Origin: Sphingobacteriaceae bacterium
GTDB taxonomy: Bacteria > Bacteroidota > Bacteroidia > Sphingobacteriales > Sphingobacteriaceae
Assembly: GCA_025450155.1 (NCBI GenBank)
Contig: JANWIB010000146.1
Span: forward strand, 1-14,392
Length of the DNA: 14,392 nt
Direction of reading: 5' to 3'
Shown: piece by piece, positions 7,383-13,842 of the stretch
Numbering within the stretch: position 1 is the stretch's first letter
Layout: each line of letters starts with the position of its first letter
Translations under genes and position numbers: made by a program
Notes under the pieces: generated by a model
Database searches by the model: none
Told to the model about the DNA's origin: nothing
Seen by the model: the letters and a program-made list of their open reading frames with translations, nothing else

Positions 7383-7390
7383 TATCTTTG
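7383..7390 (+). promoter_or_regulatory. isolated -7 box (TATCTTTG) before yicC
   Basis: TATCTTTG is an exact TAnnTTTG box three bases before the preferred yicC start codon. The nearest TTTG upstream (7366-7369) is only 13 bases away, shorter than the usual 19-21, and no match is seen at normal spacing. If used, transcription would start at or near the ATG, so the message would be leaderless. It may be chance. Confidence 0.2.
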
Positions 7391-7393
7391 CCC

Positions 7394-8269
7394 ATGCTAA
7401 AATCTATGACCGGTTATGGCTTAGCTGCCAATGATTTTGCTCATGCAAAATATACGGTAGAGATCAAGTCACTAAACAGTAAATTCCTGGAGCTATCGCT
7501 AAAGTTACCCAAGGCTTTTTCAGATAAAGAACTGTTTTTGCGGAATGAATGCAGTAAACAAATAGAGCGTGGAAAAGTAGGGGTTTCTGTTACCGTTGAA
7601 TACCCTGAAAATATTGCTAAAACTGCTTCAATAAATAAGAATTTATTGAAGTTGTATTATAATCAGCTTCGGGAAACAGCTACTGACCTAAATGATAAGA
7701 GTACTAATTTATTGCAACTAGCATTAAATTTCCCCGATGTTATCCAATACGAAGATGATGTAATTTCTGACGAGGAGTGGAAACAACTGTTACGAACATT
7801 TGAAGAGGCGATGACCAATTTCCAAACTTTTAGACGGGATGAGGGGAATGTGTTGCAACGGGATTTGGTGCTTAGAATCAACAATATTTTGCAGTCTATG
7901 CAGCAGGTAGAAGTGCAAGAACCCAACCGGATTCCGATGATACGGGAGCGCTTAAAACAACTTCTTGAAGATTATGTCGGTAAAGACAGTGTTGATCAAA
8001 ATCGTTTTGAGCAGGAGTTGATTTTTTATATAGATAAATTGGATATAACCGAGGAGAAGATTCGTTTGAAGAGCCATTGCGACTATTTTCTTGAAACGTT
8101 AAAATCGCCAGACGCAAATGGAAAAAAACTAGGCTTTATTTCCCAGGAAATTGGTCGGGAAATTAATACCATGGGTTCAAAAGCTAACGATGCCCAAATT
8201 CAGCAAATTGTAGTTGGAATGAAGGAAGAATTAGAGAAAATAAAAGAGCAATTGTTAAACGTACTGTAA
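7394..8269 (+). CDS. yicC: YicC family endoribonuclease
   Basis: YicC-type protein, a family with endoribonuclease activity shown in E. coli. The frame is open back to a TTG at 7367, but the ATG at 7394 is preferred since family members begin M-x-x-SMTGYG, which this start gives exactly. The 291-residue product has the YicC N-terminal domain (SMTGYG, then YTVEIKSLNSKFLELSLKLP and RGKVGVSVTVEY) and the C-terminal DUF1732 domain (SHCDYFLETLKS, GKKLGFISQEIGREINTMGSKANDA, ending in an amphipathic helix). It heads the run with gmk and nadD, an arrangement common in Bacteroidota. Ninety-three bases separate it from the glycosyltransferase, so a separate promoter is possible. Confidence 0.92.
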   Translation: MLKSMTGYGLAANDFAHAKYTVEIKSLNSKFLELSLKLPKAFSDKELFLRNECSKQIERGKVGVSVTVEYPENIAKTASINKNLLKLYYNQLRETATDLNDKSTNLLQLALNFPDVIQYEDDVISDEEWKQLLRTFEEAMTNFQTFRRDEGNVLQRDLVLRINNILQSMQQVEVQEPNRIPMIRERLKQLLEDYVGKDSVDQNRFEQELIFYIDKLDITEEKIRLKSHCDYFLETLKSPDANGKKLGFISQEIGREINTMGSKANDAQIQQIVVGMKEELEKIKEQLLNVL

Positions 8270-8272
8270 GCG

Positions 8273-8350
8273 GTTGGAAAGTTGGAATGTTACAAGGTTT
8301 GAGGTTTTAACGTTCAAACTTTTCAACCTTCAAACCATGTAACAAATAAC
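8273..8350. repeat. inverted array of degenerate 8-bp GTT units
   Basis: The yicC-gmk gap is almost wholly made of eight-base units that begin GTT. On the plus strand: GTTGGAAA, GTTGGAAT, GTTACAAG, GTTTGAGG. On the minus strand from 8343 leftward: GTTACATG, GTTTGAAG, GTTGAAAA, GTTTGAAC. The two halves face each other, so 8289-8306 and 8325-8343 form a near-perfect inverted repeat (about 17 pairs with one mismatch and one bulge) around an 18-base loop. No T-run follows, so it is not a standard terminator. Intergenic repeats built from such units occur in other Bacteroidota genomes in my recollection; a role in mRNA stability or as a REP-like repeat is conjecture. Confidence 0.6.
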
Positions 8351-8941
8351 ATGAATCAAGGCAAACTTATCATCTTTTCAGCTCCCTCAGGTGCCGGAAA
8401 AACAACTATAGTTCATCATTTACTTGGTAAAATGCCTGAACTTTCTTTTTCCATTTCTGCAACAACCCGTAAGGCAAGGGGTGCGGAGGTACACGCTAAA
8501 GATTATTATTTTATTACCAAAGAAGAGTTTTTGCATAAAGTAGCTAAACACGAATTCGTTGAATTTGAAGAGGTGTATAGCGGAATATTTTATGGTACGC
8601 TTCGATCTGAAATTGATCGTATTTGGGCCGAAGGAAAACATGTCGTTTTTGATATTGATGTGGAAGGCGGACTGAGGCTAAAGAAGAAATTTGGTGATCA
8701 GGCTTTGGCAATTTTTGTTCAGCCCCCATCTTTTGAGGTTTTAGTAGAAAGATTGAGAGGCCGAGGTACTGATAATCAGGAAAAATTGGATGAACGCATT
8801 AAAAAAGCGGCTAAAGAACTGGAATATGCCGATAAGTTTGATATAGTTTTAAGGAACAACGATTTGCTTACCGCATGTGTAGAGGTAGAAAAACTGGTGA
8901 TGGATTTTATTTCTCCAACCCCTAAGAGACTAAATAATTAA
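8351..8941 (+). CDS. gmk: guanylate kinase
   Basis: Cytoplasmic enzyme that phosphorylates GMP (and dGMP) to GDP with ATP, needed for GTP and nucleic acid synthesis. The 196-residue protein starts almost at once with the P-loop APSGAGKTT (11-19, Lys17). SISATTRKARGAEVHAKDYYF (34-54) is the GMP-binding segment with Arg40, followed by EFEEVYSGIFYGT and the Walker-B-like HVVFDIDVEG. The lid and C-terminal RLRGRGTD...ERIKKAAKELEYADKFDIVLRNNDL are present. ATG at 8351 directly abuts the inverted repeat that fills the gap after yicC; nadD follows after 31 bases. Confidence 0.96.
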   Translation: MNQGKLIIFSAPSGAGKTTIVHHLLGKMPELSFSISATTRKARGAEVHAKDYYFITKEEFLHKVAKHEFVEFEEVYSGIFYGTLRSEIDRIWAEGKHVVFDIDVEGGLRLKKKFGDQALAIFVQPPSFEVLVERLRGRGTDNQEKLDERIKKAAKELEYADKFDIVLRNNDLLTACVEVEKLVMDFISPTPKRLNN

Positions 8942-8972
8942 ATATTATTCCCTCTAAGGTTCTTTAAGAAAT

Positions 8973-9545
8973 ATGAAAATTGGTTTATTTTTCGGTTCGT
9001 TTAATCCCATACACATCGGCCATTTGGTGATAGCCAATTATATGGCCAATTATACTGATCTGGATAGGGTTTGGTTAATAGTGTCTCCACATAATCCATT
9101 AAAAAACAAAAGCGATTTAATCAATATGTACGATCGCTTAGAGATGGTAAATCTGGCGTTAGAAGATATGGAAAATATCCGTGCCAGCGATATTGAGTTC
9201 AAGCTCCCACAACCATCTTATACCATTGATACGCTTATACATCTTCACGAGCGTTACCCGGAGCACCAATTCTCTTTAATAATGGGTTCAGACAACCTGG
9301 CATCGTTAAAAAAGTGGAAGAATTATGAATTAATTTTGAGAGATTATCACATTCATATTTACCCCCGGCCGGGATATGAAAATGTGGAATTGGCAACTCA
9401 TCCAGCAGTAACCTTAACGCAAACTCCTGTAATGGAATTATCCTCTACATTTATCCGGAAAGCGATTAAAGAAGGAAAAAGTGTGAAGTTTATGCTTCCG
9501 GATAAGGTTTTCGAGTTTATAGAGAATAAGAATTTATACCGGTAA
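8973..9545 (+). CDS. nadD: nicotinate-nucleotide adenylyltransferase
   Basis: Makes nicotinic acid adenine dinucleotide from nicotinate mononucleotide and ATP, the penultimate step to NAD. The 190-residue protein has the nucleotidyltransferase signature GSFNPIHIGH (8-17; His14 and His17), SPHNPLK (38-44), MGSDNLASLKKW (104-115) and the C-terminal ATP-contacting SSTFIRKAI (157-165). The length is standard. It lies between gmk and miaE with gaps of 31 and 11 bases, consistent with a shared transcript. Confidence 0.95.
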   Translation: MKIGLFFGSFNPIHIGHLVIANYMANYTDLDRVWLIVSPHNPLKNKSDLINMYDRLEMVNLALEDMENIRASDIEFKLPQPSYTIDTLIHLHERYPEHQFSLIMGSDNLASLKKWKNYELILRDYHIHIYPRPGYENVELATHPAVTLTQTPVMELSSTFIRKAIKEGKSVKFMLPDKVFEFIENKNLYR

Positions 9546-9556
9546 GAATCTTTATT

Positions 9557-10159
9557 ATGTATACTGAAAAAACCATCCTGAAACTTCAACTTCCAACTGA
9601 TCCTCGTTGGGTGATGAATGTAGTGGAGAGTAATATTGAAGAAATTTTAACTGACCATGCTTTTTGCGAACAGAAAGCTGCCAGTAATGCCATTACGTTG
9701 ATTGTTCAAAATCCAAACTTATCCGATTTGGTGCAGGAAATGGCTCTCCTGGTGCAGGAGGAAATGAGCCATTTTAAACGTGTACACGATATTATTTTGG
9801 AACGTGGCTTTGTTTTAGGACGGGAACGAAGGGATGATTATGTAAATGAACTGGCTAAGTTTATTATAAAAGGTGGTGGACGGGAACAGCAGTTGATTGA
9901 TCGTTTGCTTTTTTCGGCTATGATTGAGGCCCGAAGTTGTGAACGTTTTAAAGTGCTTGCTGAAAATATTACCGATAAACAACTGGCCGATTTTTATCAG
10001 GAATTAATGATCAGCGAAGCCGCTCATTATACCCTATTTATTAAGCTGGCTAAAAAATATGCGGAAAATATAGATGTAGACAAACGCTGGCAGGAGTTTT
10101 TGGAGTACGAAGCCCGGGTAATTCAAAACTATGGCAAGAAAGAAACTATTCATGGATAA
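9557..10159 (+). CDS. miaE: tRNA-(ms2io6A)-hydroxylase, MiaE type
   Basis: Ferritin-like diiron monooxygenase that hydroxylates the isopentenyl group of the ms2i6A37 tRNA nucleoside with molecular oxygen. The 200-residue protein opens with the characteristic LPTDPRWVMNVVESNIEEILTDH stretch (12-34), and the diiron ligand pattern of a four-helix bundle is complete: Glu38, Glu69-x-x-His72 (EEMSH), an acidic residue in EARSCER (Glu124 or Glu129), and Glu154-x-x-His157 (SEAAH). GREQQLIDRLLFSAMIEARS is also family-typical. Its substrate would come from MiaA and MiaB, which are not in the window. It starts 11 bases after nadD. Confidence 0.93.
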   Translation: MYTEKTILKLQLPTDPRWVMNVVESNIEEILTDHAFCEQKAASNAITLIVQNPNLSDLVQEMALLVQEEMSHFKRVHDIILERGFVLGRERRDDYVNELAKFIIKGGGREQQLIDRLLFSAMIEARSCERFKVLAENITDKQLADFYQELMISEAAHYTLFIKLAKKYAENIDVDKRWQEFLEYEARVIQNYGKKETIHG

Positions 10160-10180
10160 TTTGTCAATAAACTAACTTTT

Positions 10181-10693
10181 ATGAGATCTAACCTGTCAAC
10201 CCAGTTTCTATCCATAATCTTATTTACCCTAATTACCATTCCCTGTGCTTGCCAGCAAAAAGAAAAGCCTATCGAAGAGATTACATTGGGGTTTAATGTT
10301 CTTAAACCTTATCATACGGCTTTAGAGGGGAAATCTCATGAAGAAATCAACATAAAAAAAGATAAATCTATTTACACTCTAACAGCTAGTATTAATACTC
10401 CACCTTACACTCAAAAAACAGCAAAAATCACGGAGCAGGAGTGGGATGAAATAATCACATTAGTTAAAGATTCTAAAATACTTCAGTGGAAGAAAAAAGA
10501 ATTTATAAACCCCGAGGTTAATGATGGAGCTTCCATCGTTTTGCAATTTAAACTATCTGACCAAAGTGAAATCAACTATAGCTGGCAAAATACAGATCGG
10601 GCTGGTGCAAATGAGATCATCTCTTATCTGATTCGTTTAGCTAATAAAAATATTCCAGACAATCCCTTATATCATTTAAGTTCGAAACACTAA
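10181..10693 (+). CDS. putative lipoprotein, function unknown
   Basis: Unrecognised 170-residue protein with an N-terminal export signal (Arg2, hydrophobic 9-20) that ends ITIPCACQQKEK. Either Cys22 or Cys24 could be lipidated, although neither is preceded by a canonical lipobox; the Pro just before Cys22 is unusual. The rest is hydrophilic, with no further Cys, a beta/alpha appearance (ITLGFNVLKPY, SIYTLTASINT, IVLQFKLSDQSEINYSW) and a final helix. It follows miaE by 21 bases and is likely the last gene of that run. Its stop codon directly abuts the stop of the converging methyltransferase gene. Confidence 0.6.
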   Translation: MRSNLSTQFLSIILFTLITIPCACQQKEKPIEEITLGFNVLKPYHTALEGKSHEEINIKKDKSIYTLTASINTPPYTQKTAKITEQEWDEIITLVKDSKILQWKKKEFINPEVNDGASIVLQFKLSDQSEINYSWQNTDRAGANEIISYLIRLANKNIPDNPLYHLSSKH

Positions 10694-11404
10694 CTATTTT
10701 TTATAGAGCAAAAACAAAACAGGCTTCTTATGTAAATCAGGAGTCTGCTTTTTCCATTCTGCTATGGTTTTCGTATAGATCGATTCATCATCAGCGGTAA
10801 TATTGCAGGCTATACACAATTGTGTAGTAGGGTGGCAGGTTTTTAGCAACTCCTCCAGTAAGGAATTATTCCGGAAAGGTGTTTCTATAAATAACTGTGT
10901 TTGATTCAATCGGTCCGACAAATTTTCTAATTCCTTTATTCTTTTCGTTCGCTGCCCCTTATCTATGGGCAAATAACCATGAAAACTAAAACTTTGCCCA
11001 CTAAAGCCCGATGCCATTAAAGCTAATAGAATAGAACTTGGCCCAATAAGTGGCACTACTTTAATTCCCTTCTGATGCGCCAAAGCCACAATTTCCGAAC
11101 CCGGATCGGCTACGCCCGGGCAGCCTGCCTCGCTCATTAACCCCACATTTTTACCGTTTAAAAGTGCTTTTAAATAAAGAGAAAGATCTGTTTTATCCGA
11201 ATGCTTGCCATAAGTAAGTATTTCCAGTTCACTTTGAGCGGTAGTTAAGCCCATTTCTTTCAGCCATTTACGTGCTGTTTTTTCATTCTCTACGATATAC
11301 GTTTTTATCCCGTTAATTACTGAAGTATTATAGGCTGGGATGGTTTTTCCGCTGGTTTCATCAGCAAGCGGGACGGGCAATAAAAACAAGGTTCCGAAGG
11401 ACAT
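10694..11404 (-). CDS. RsmI-like SAM-dependent methyltransferase
   Basis: Tetrapyrrole-methylase-fold protein related to RsmI, the enzyme that 2'-O-methylates 16S rRNA C1402. At 236 residues it is about 50 shorter than E. coli RsmI. The SAM-binding and core motifs are recognisable: SEAGCPGVADPGSE (91-104, RsmI SDAGTPxxxDPG), GPSSILLALMASGFS (121-135), FHGYLP (141-146) and FIETPFRN (172-179). The N-terminal GTLFLLPVPLADET differs from the RsmI opening that ends TPIGN, so it is better called an RsmI paralogue than RsmI; its RNA target is unknown. ATG at 11404. The gene converges on the lipoprotein gene with no space for a terminator. Confidence 0.8.
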   Translation of the reverse strand: MSFGTLFLLPVPLADETSGKTIPAYNTSVINGIKTYIVENEKTARKWLKEMGLTTAQSELEILTYGKHSDKTDLSLYLKALLNGKNVGLMSEAGCPGVADPGSEIVALAHQKGIKVVPLIGPSSILLALMASGFSGQSFSFHGYLPIDKGQRTKRIKELENLSDRLNQTQLFIETPFRNNSLLEELLKTCHPTTQLCIACNITADDESIYTKTIAEWKKQTPDLHKKPVLFLLYKK

Positions 11405-11438
11405 CGCTGCAATGTGATTTTTAATATTATATTCGATC

Positions 11439-11466
11439 TTCGACTATGACCAATAGGTCAATCGAA
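11439..11466. promoter_or_regulatory. two-tier dyad in a divergent intergenic region
   Basis: TTCGA (11439-11443) pairs with TCGAA (11462-11466), and inside them TGACC (11447-11451) with GGTCA (11456-11460) around AATA. The nested dyad lies 35 bases before both the methyltransferase (leftward) and DUF6526 (rightward) start codons, where an operator or a leader hairpin would be expected. No regulator is identifiable. Confidence 0.35.
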
Positions 11467-11501
11467 AATAACAAATTAAAAATGATCAAAAGCTAGTTAT
11501 T

Positions 11502-11930
11502 ATGGAACAAAATCTTAAAAACCACGCCCGGTTCGTTACAGGTTATCACAGAATACTATTTGGGTTATTCCTGTTTGGTCTCATTGGATCAATAGTTAAC
11601 CTTGTACGGTCAGTAGATACCGACAATTTTTATTCTGCATCTTTACTTACTTTATTATTTTCCTGCACTCTTGCCTTGTTTTTTTATGTACGTTCATTTC
11701 CTTTGAGGGCGCAAGATCGTGTCATTCGTGCCGAAGAAAACTTCAGACATTATATCCTAACGGGAAAAACCCTTCCGAAAGAGCTAAAAATGAGCCAAAT
11801 TATTGCATTGCGATTTGCTTCTGATGATGAATTCATGACCCTGGTACAACGTGCCACTCAAGATAATTTAAGTAATAAAGAAATTAAATCAGCCATTAAA
11901 TCATGGAGGGCAGACCATCATCGGATGTGA
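11502..11930 (+). CDS. DUF6526 family membrane protein
   Basis: A 142-residue protein of the DUF6526 family, role unknown. It opens QNLKNHARFVTGYH, has two membrane helices at about 17-36 and 45-63, and then a cytoplasmic tail with the family pattern QDRVIRAEENFRHYILTGKTLP, IIALRFASDDEFMTLVQRA and a closing helix that ends IKSWRADHHRM. The ATG at 11502 is 97 bases from the divergent methyltransferase. A perfect dyad TCGGAT-GTG-ATCCGA overlaps the TGA stop codon at 11921-11935. A probable terminator follows. Confidence 0.85.
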   Translation: MEQNLKNHARFVTGYHRILFGLFLFGLIGSIVNLVRSVDTDNFYSASLLTLLFSCTLALFFYVRSFPLRAQDRVIRAEENFRHYILTGKTLPKELKMSQIIALRFASDDEFMTLVQRATQDNLSNKEIKSAIKSWRADHHRM

Positions 11931-11938
11931 TCCGAGCA

Positions 11939-11990
11939 AGGTATAGATGGCCATCATTGTCAAACCTGCATATACCTCTTTTTTCTTTAT
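11939..11990 (+). terminator. candidate terminator after the DUF6526 gene
   Basis: AGGTATA (11939-11945) pairs with TATACCT (11971-11977) in a perfect seven-pair stem around a 25-base loop that itself contains the palindrome GATGGCCATC (11946-11955). A T-rich tract CTTTTTTCTTTAT follows at once (11978-11990). The long loop lowers confidence. Confidence 0.4.
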
Positions 11991-12040
11991 CTTAATTGAA
12001 TTAAAGATTGCCCGGATTAGAAACTCTGTTAAATAGCAAT

Positions 12041-12075
12041 CGTATACCTGAAAAAATTGTTATACGAATGAGGAG
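12041..12075 (+). promoter_or_regulatory. leader hairpin and strong Shine-Dalgarno before gene at 12082
   Basis: CGTATA (12041-12046) and TATACG (12061-12066) are perfect arms around a 14-base loop, followed by GAGGAG at 12070-12075, six bases before the ATG. Such a clear SD is uncommon in Bacteroidota, where most genes in this window have none, and it strongly supports this start. The hairpin just before it could affect ribosome access, but that is inferred. Confidence 0.5.
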
Positions 12076-12081
12076 CTACGT

Positions 12082-12798
12082 ATGAATTCGCTAAGTATAA
12101 ATTGGTTTGTTGAAGGCAATATAGATTTTGAGCATAAAAAATATATCCTACTGGCCTATCTTCAACAAGTAAACCAACATTTTAATAAAAATAAATTGTA
12201 CCCTGATCTGAACGACCTGGTTTTTCATTATAATAACTTATTACGGTTTAAACAGGATAAGAGCGATTTACAAAAGGCCTTTCCCGAACGGTTGACCCAG
12301 GCGGACATGGATGCCCTGAGGCTTACCTACGAAAAAATGATTCAGGACGATGCCATAATGCAGGAAATCGAGCAGATCATCAATTTTTCAATAAAGAAGA
12401 TGGATCCGGCGCTAAAAGAAGGCAAAGAAATTTACGATTTTGTGGAAAGCCGGTTGCACATAGAAGCCATTGGCGTTATTCCATTATATCCTTACCAGGG
12501 ATACTTGTTGCTGCGAAATGGCGATGAAAAAGGAACACAGGTTTATGAATACCAGGTAACTATTTTTGAAAGTAAAGATGAAAAATATCGCGGCATTAAT
12601 ACCGCTTATATTACCAGCTACGAAACCAATTTTATTTATACCCCCGAAGCCATACGAAAAGATTTGATCCATAGCCGGAGGGAGTTTCCCAATCCGGCGG
12701 TATATCATGTGGAAAGCGATATTCGTTTCCCTTTAGAACAAACCTTGCTGCCTTTGGCAAAAAGAAGTTTGGTGAAATTTATTTCCGAGGCGGCTTAG
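12082..12798 (+). CDS. conserved-looking soluble protein, function unknown
   Basis: Unrecognised 238-residue protein without signal peptide or membrane segment. The first ~130 residues look helical (AYLQQVNQHFNKNKLYPDLNDLVFHYNNLLRF, LRLTYEKMIQDDAIMQEIEQIINFSIKKMDPALKEGKEIYDFV), the rest mixed alpha/beta, with HIEAIGVIPLYPYQGYLLLRNG, YEYQVTIFE and a final helix LLPLAKRSLVKFIS. No nucleotide-binding or catalytic motif is evident. It has a strong SD and lies 12 bases before the next gene, so the two are probably co-translated; both partners lack a known role. Confidence 0.65.
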   Translation: MNSLSINWFVEGNIDFEHKKYILLAYLQQVNQHFNKNKLYPDLNDLVFHYNNLLRFKQDKSDLQKAFPERLTQADMDALRLTYEKMIQDDAIMQEIEQIINFSIKKMDPALKEGKEIYDFVESRLHIEAIGVIPLYPYQGYLLLRNGDEKGTQVYEYQVTIFESKDEKYRGINTAYITSYETNFIYTPEAIRKDLIHSRREFPNPAVYHVESDIRFPLEQTLLPLAKRSLVKFISEAA

Positions 12799-12810
12799 TT
12801 TAATTTTAGT

Positions 12811-13830
12811 ATGATAGGGCAATTAACATTTTCTACCAAACGGAATGCATTTAAATTTGGCCTAGCTTCTTTTTTGATTATTGGTATTGGCTTGCTGTTG
12901 GTTTATAATATTGCTCCCCCAAAGCAGGATATGATAGCCACCGGTTTCTTATTAGATTTAGTAGTTACTATTCCTGTGATCTACTATCTTCTAATTATAA
13001 GGCCTTTAAAGCGACGTTTGATAAATTTATTGTTGATTTTTTCTATTTGCAGTGGCTTAGCATACCTTATTCTCCCCCAGCATCAGCGGCAATACATTTT
13101 AGAATTACGAAAGCTTACAGTCCTTGTTGAACTTGGATTGGTAGTATATGCTGTAATTAAGCTACGAAAGATAAAAGCATTTTATAAGGAGATACAAAGG
13201 CAAATGCCTGATCCGGCATATAACCTGAGGCAAAGTATGCTTGCTGTTTTAGGTAACATAATTCCTATACGTGTTTTAAGTTCCGAAATCATCATCCTGA
13301 AGTATGGTTTATTTTTCTGGAAAAAACGACAAGAATTTGAGCCTTCTGCTAAAACTTTTACTACCTATAAAGATTCAAGCTATCCAGCTATATGGGGCGT
13401 TTTATCTTTCATAATAGTGATAGAAACTTTTGCCATGCATTTAGCGCTGAACCAATGGAGTACAACAGCTGCCTGGATAATGACATTTCTGAGTATTTAT
13501 AGTTTACTATTTTTTATTGCCGATTTTATTGCCGTTATCAAAAGGCCGGTCACTATTTATAAAGAACAGCTCATATTAAGAACGGGAATCCGTTGGAGAA
13601 TAGTTACGAAAAAAGAGAATATATTATCTGTTGAAAGAGTAAAGAATGATATAGAAGCGGATGCGTTTAAAGGTGCAGTTTTGAAAAGCAGCAGTAATTT
13701 ACTCCTTAAATTTCAACAACCGGTAACTATTGAAAGGCTCTACAGAGCTTCGATAGAAACAGATCAGGTTTTATTGAGTTTAGATAATCCAGAACAATTT
13801 ATTGATGAGTTGAAAAATAGAGAAGGATAG
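12811..13830 (+). CDS. six-TM membrane protein with possible PH-like C-terminal domain
   Basis: Unrecognised 339-residue integral membrane protein. Hydrophobic helices lie at about 15-34, 43-63, 70-88, 103-120, 195-214 and 222-243. The segment between helices four and five (residues 121-194) is soluble. After the last helix comes a beta-rich tail (about 246-335: VTIYKEQLILRTGIRWRIVTKKENILSVERV, then LLLKFQQPVTIERLY and a closing helix), which in outline resembles bacterial PH domains placed after membrane helices; this is a fold guess only. ATG 12811 is 12 bases after the previous stop. The gene ends 12 bases from a converging aminotransferase. Confidence 0.6.
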   Translation: MIGQLTFSTKRNAFKFGLASFLIIGIGLLLVYNIAPPKQDMIATGFLLDLVVTIPVIYYLLIIRPLKRRLINLLLIFSICSGLAYLILPQHQRQYILELRKLTVLVELGLVVYAVIKLRKIKAFYKEIQRQMPDPAYNLRQSMLAVLGNIIPIRVLSSEIIILKYGLFFWKKRQEFEPSAKTFTTYKDSSYPAIWGVLSFIIVIETFAMHLALNQWSTTAAWIMTFLSIYSLLFFIADFIAVIKRPVTIYKEQLILRTGIRWRIVTKKENILSVERVKNDIEADAFKGAVLKSSSNLLLKFQQPVTIERLYRASIETDQVLLSLDNPEQFIDELKNREG

Positions 13831-13842
13831 GTTACTTCTTCT

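Noticed and set aside
7663..8117. Minus-strand frames opposite yicC, and similar ones opposite gmk (8420-8729)
   Set aside because: Low-complexity Ser/Phe/Lys-rich shadow translations lying over strongly conserved genes.
8289..8343. yicC-gmk inverted repeat as a rho-independent terminator
   Set aside because: No T-run follows either arm and the gmk start codon is seven bases away; the 8-bp unit structure fits a repeat element better.
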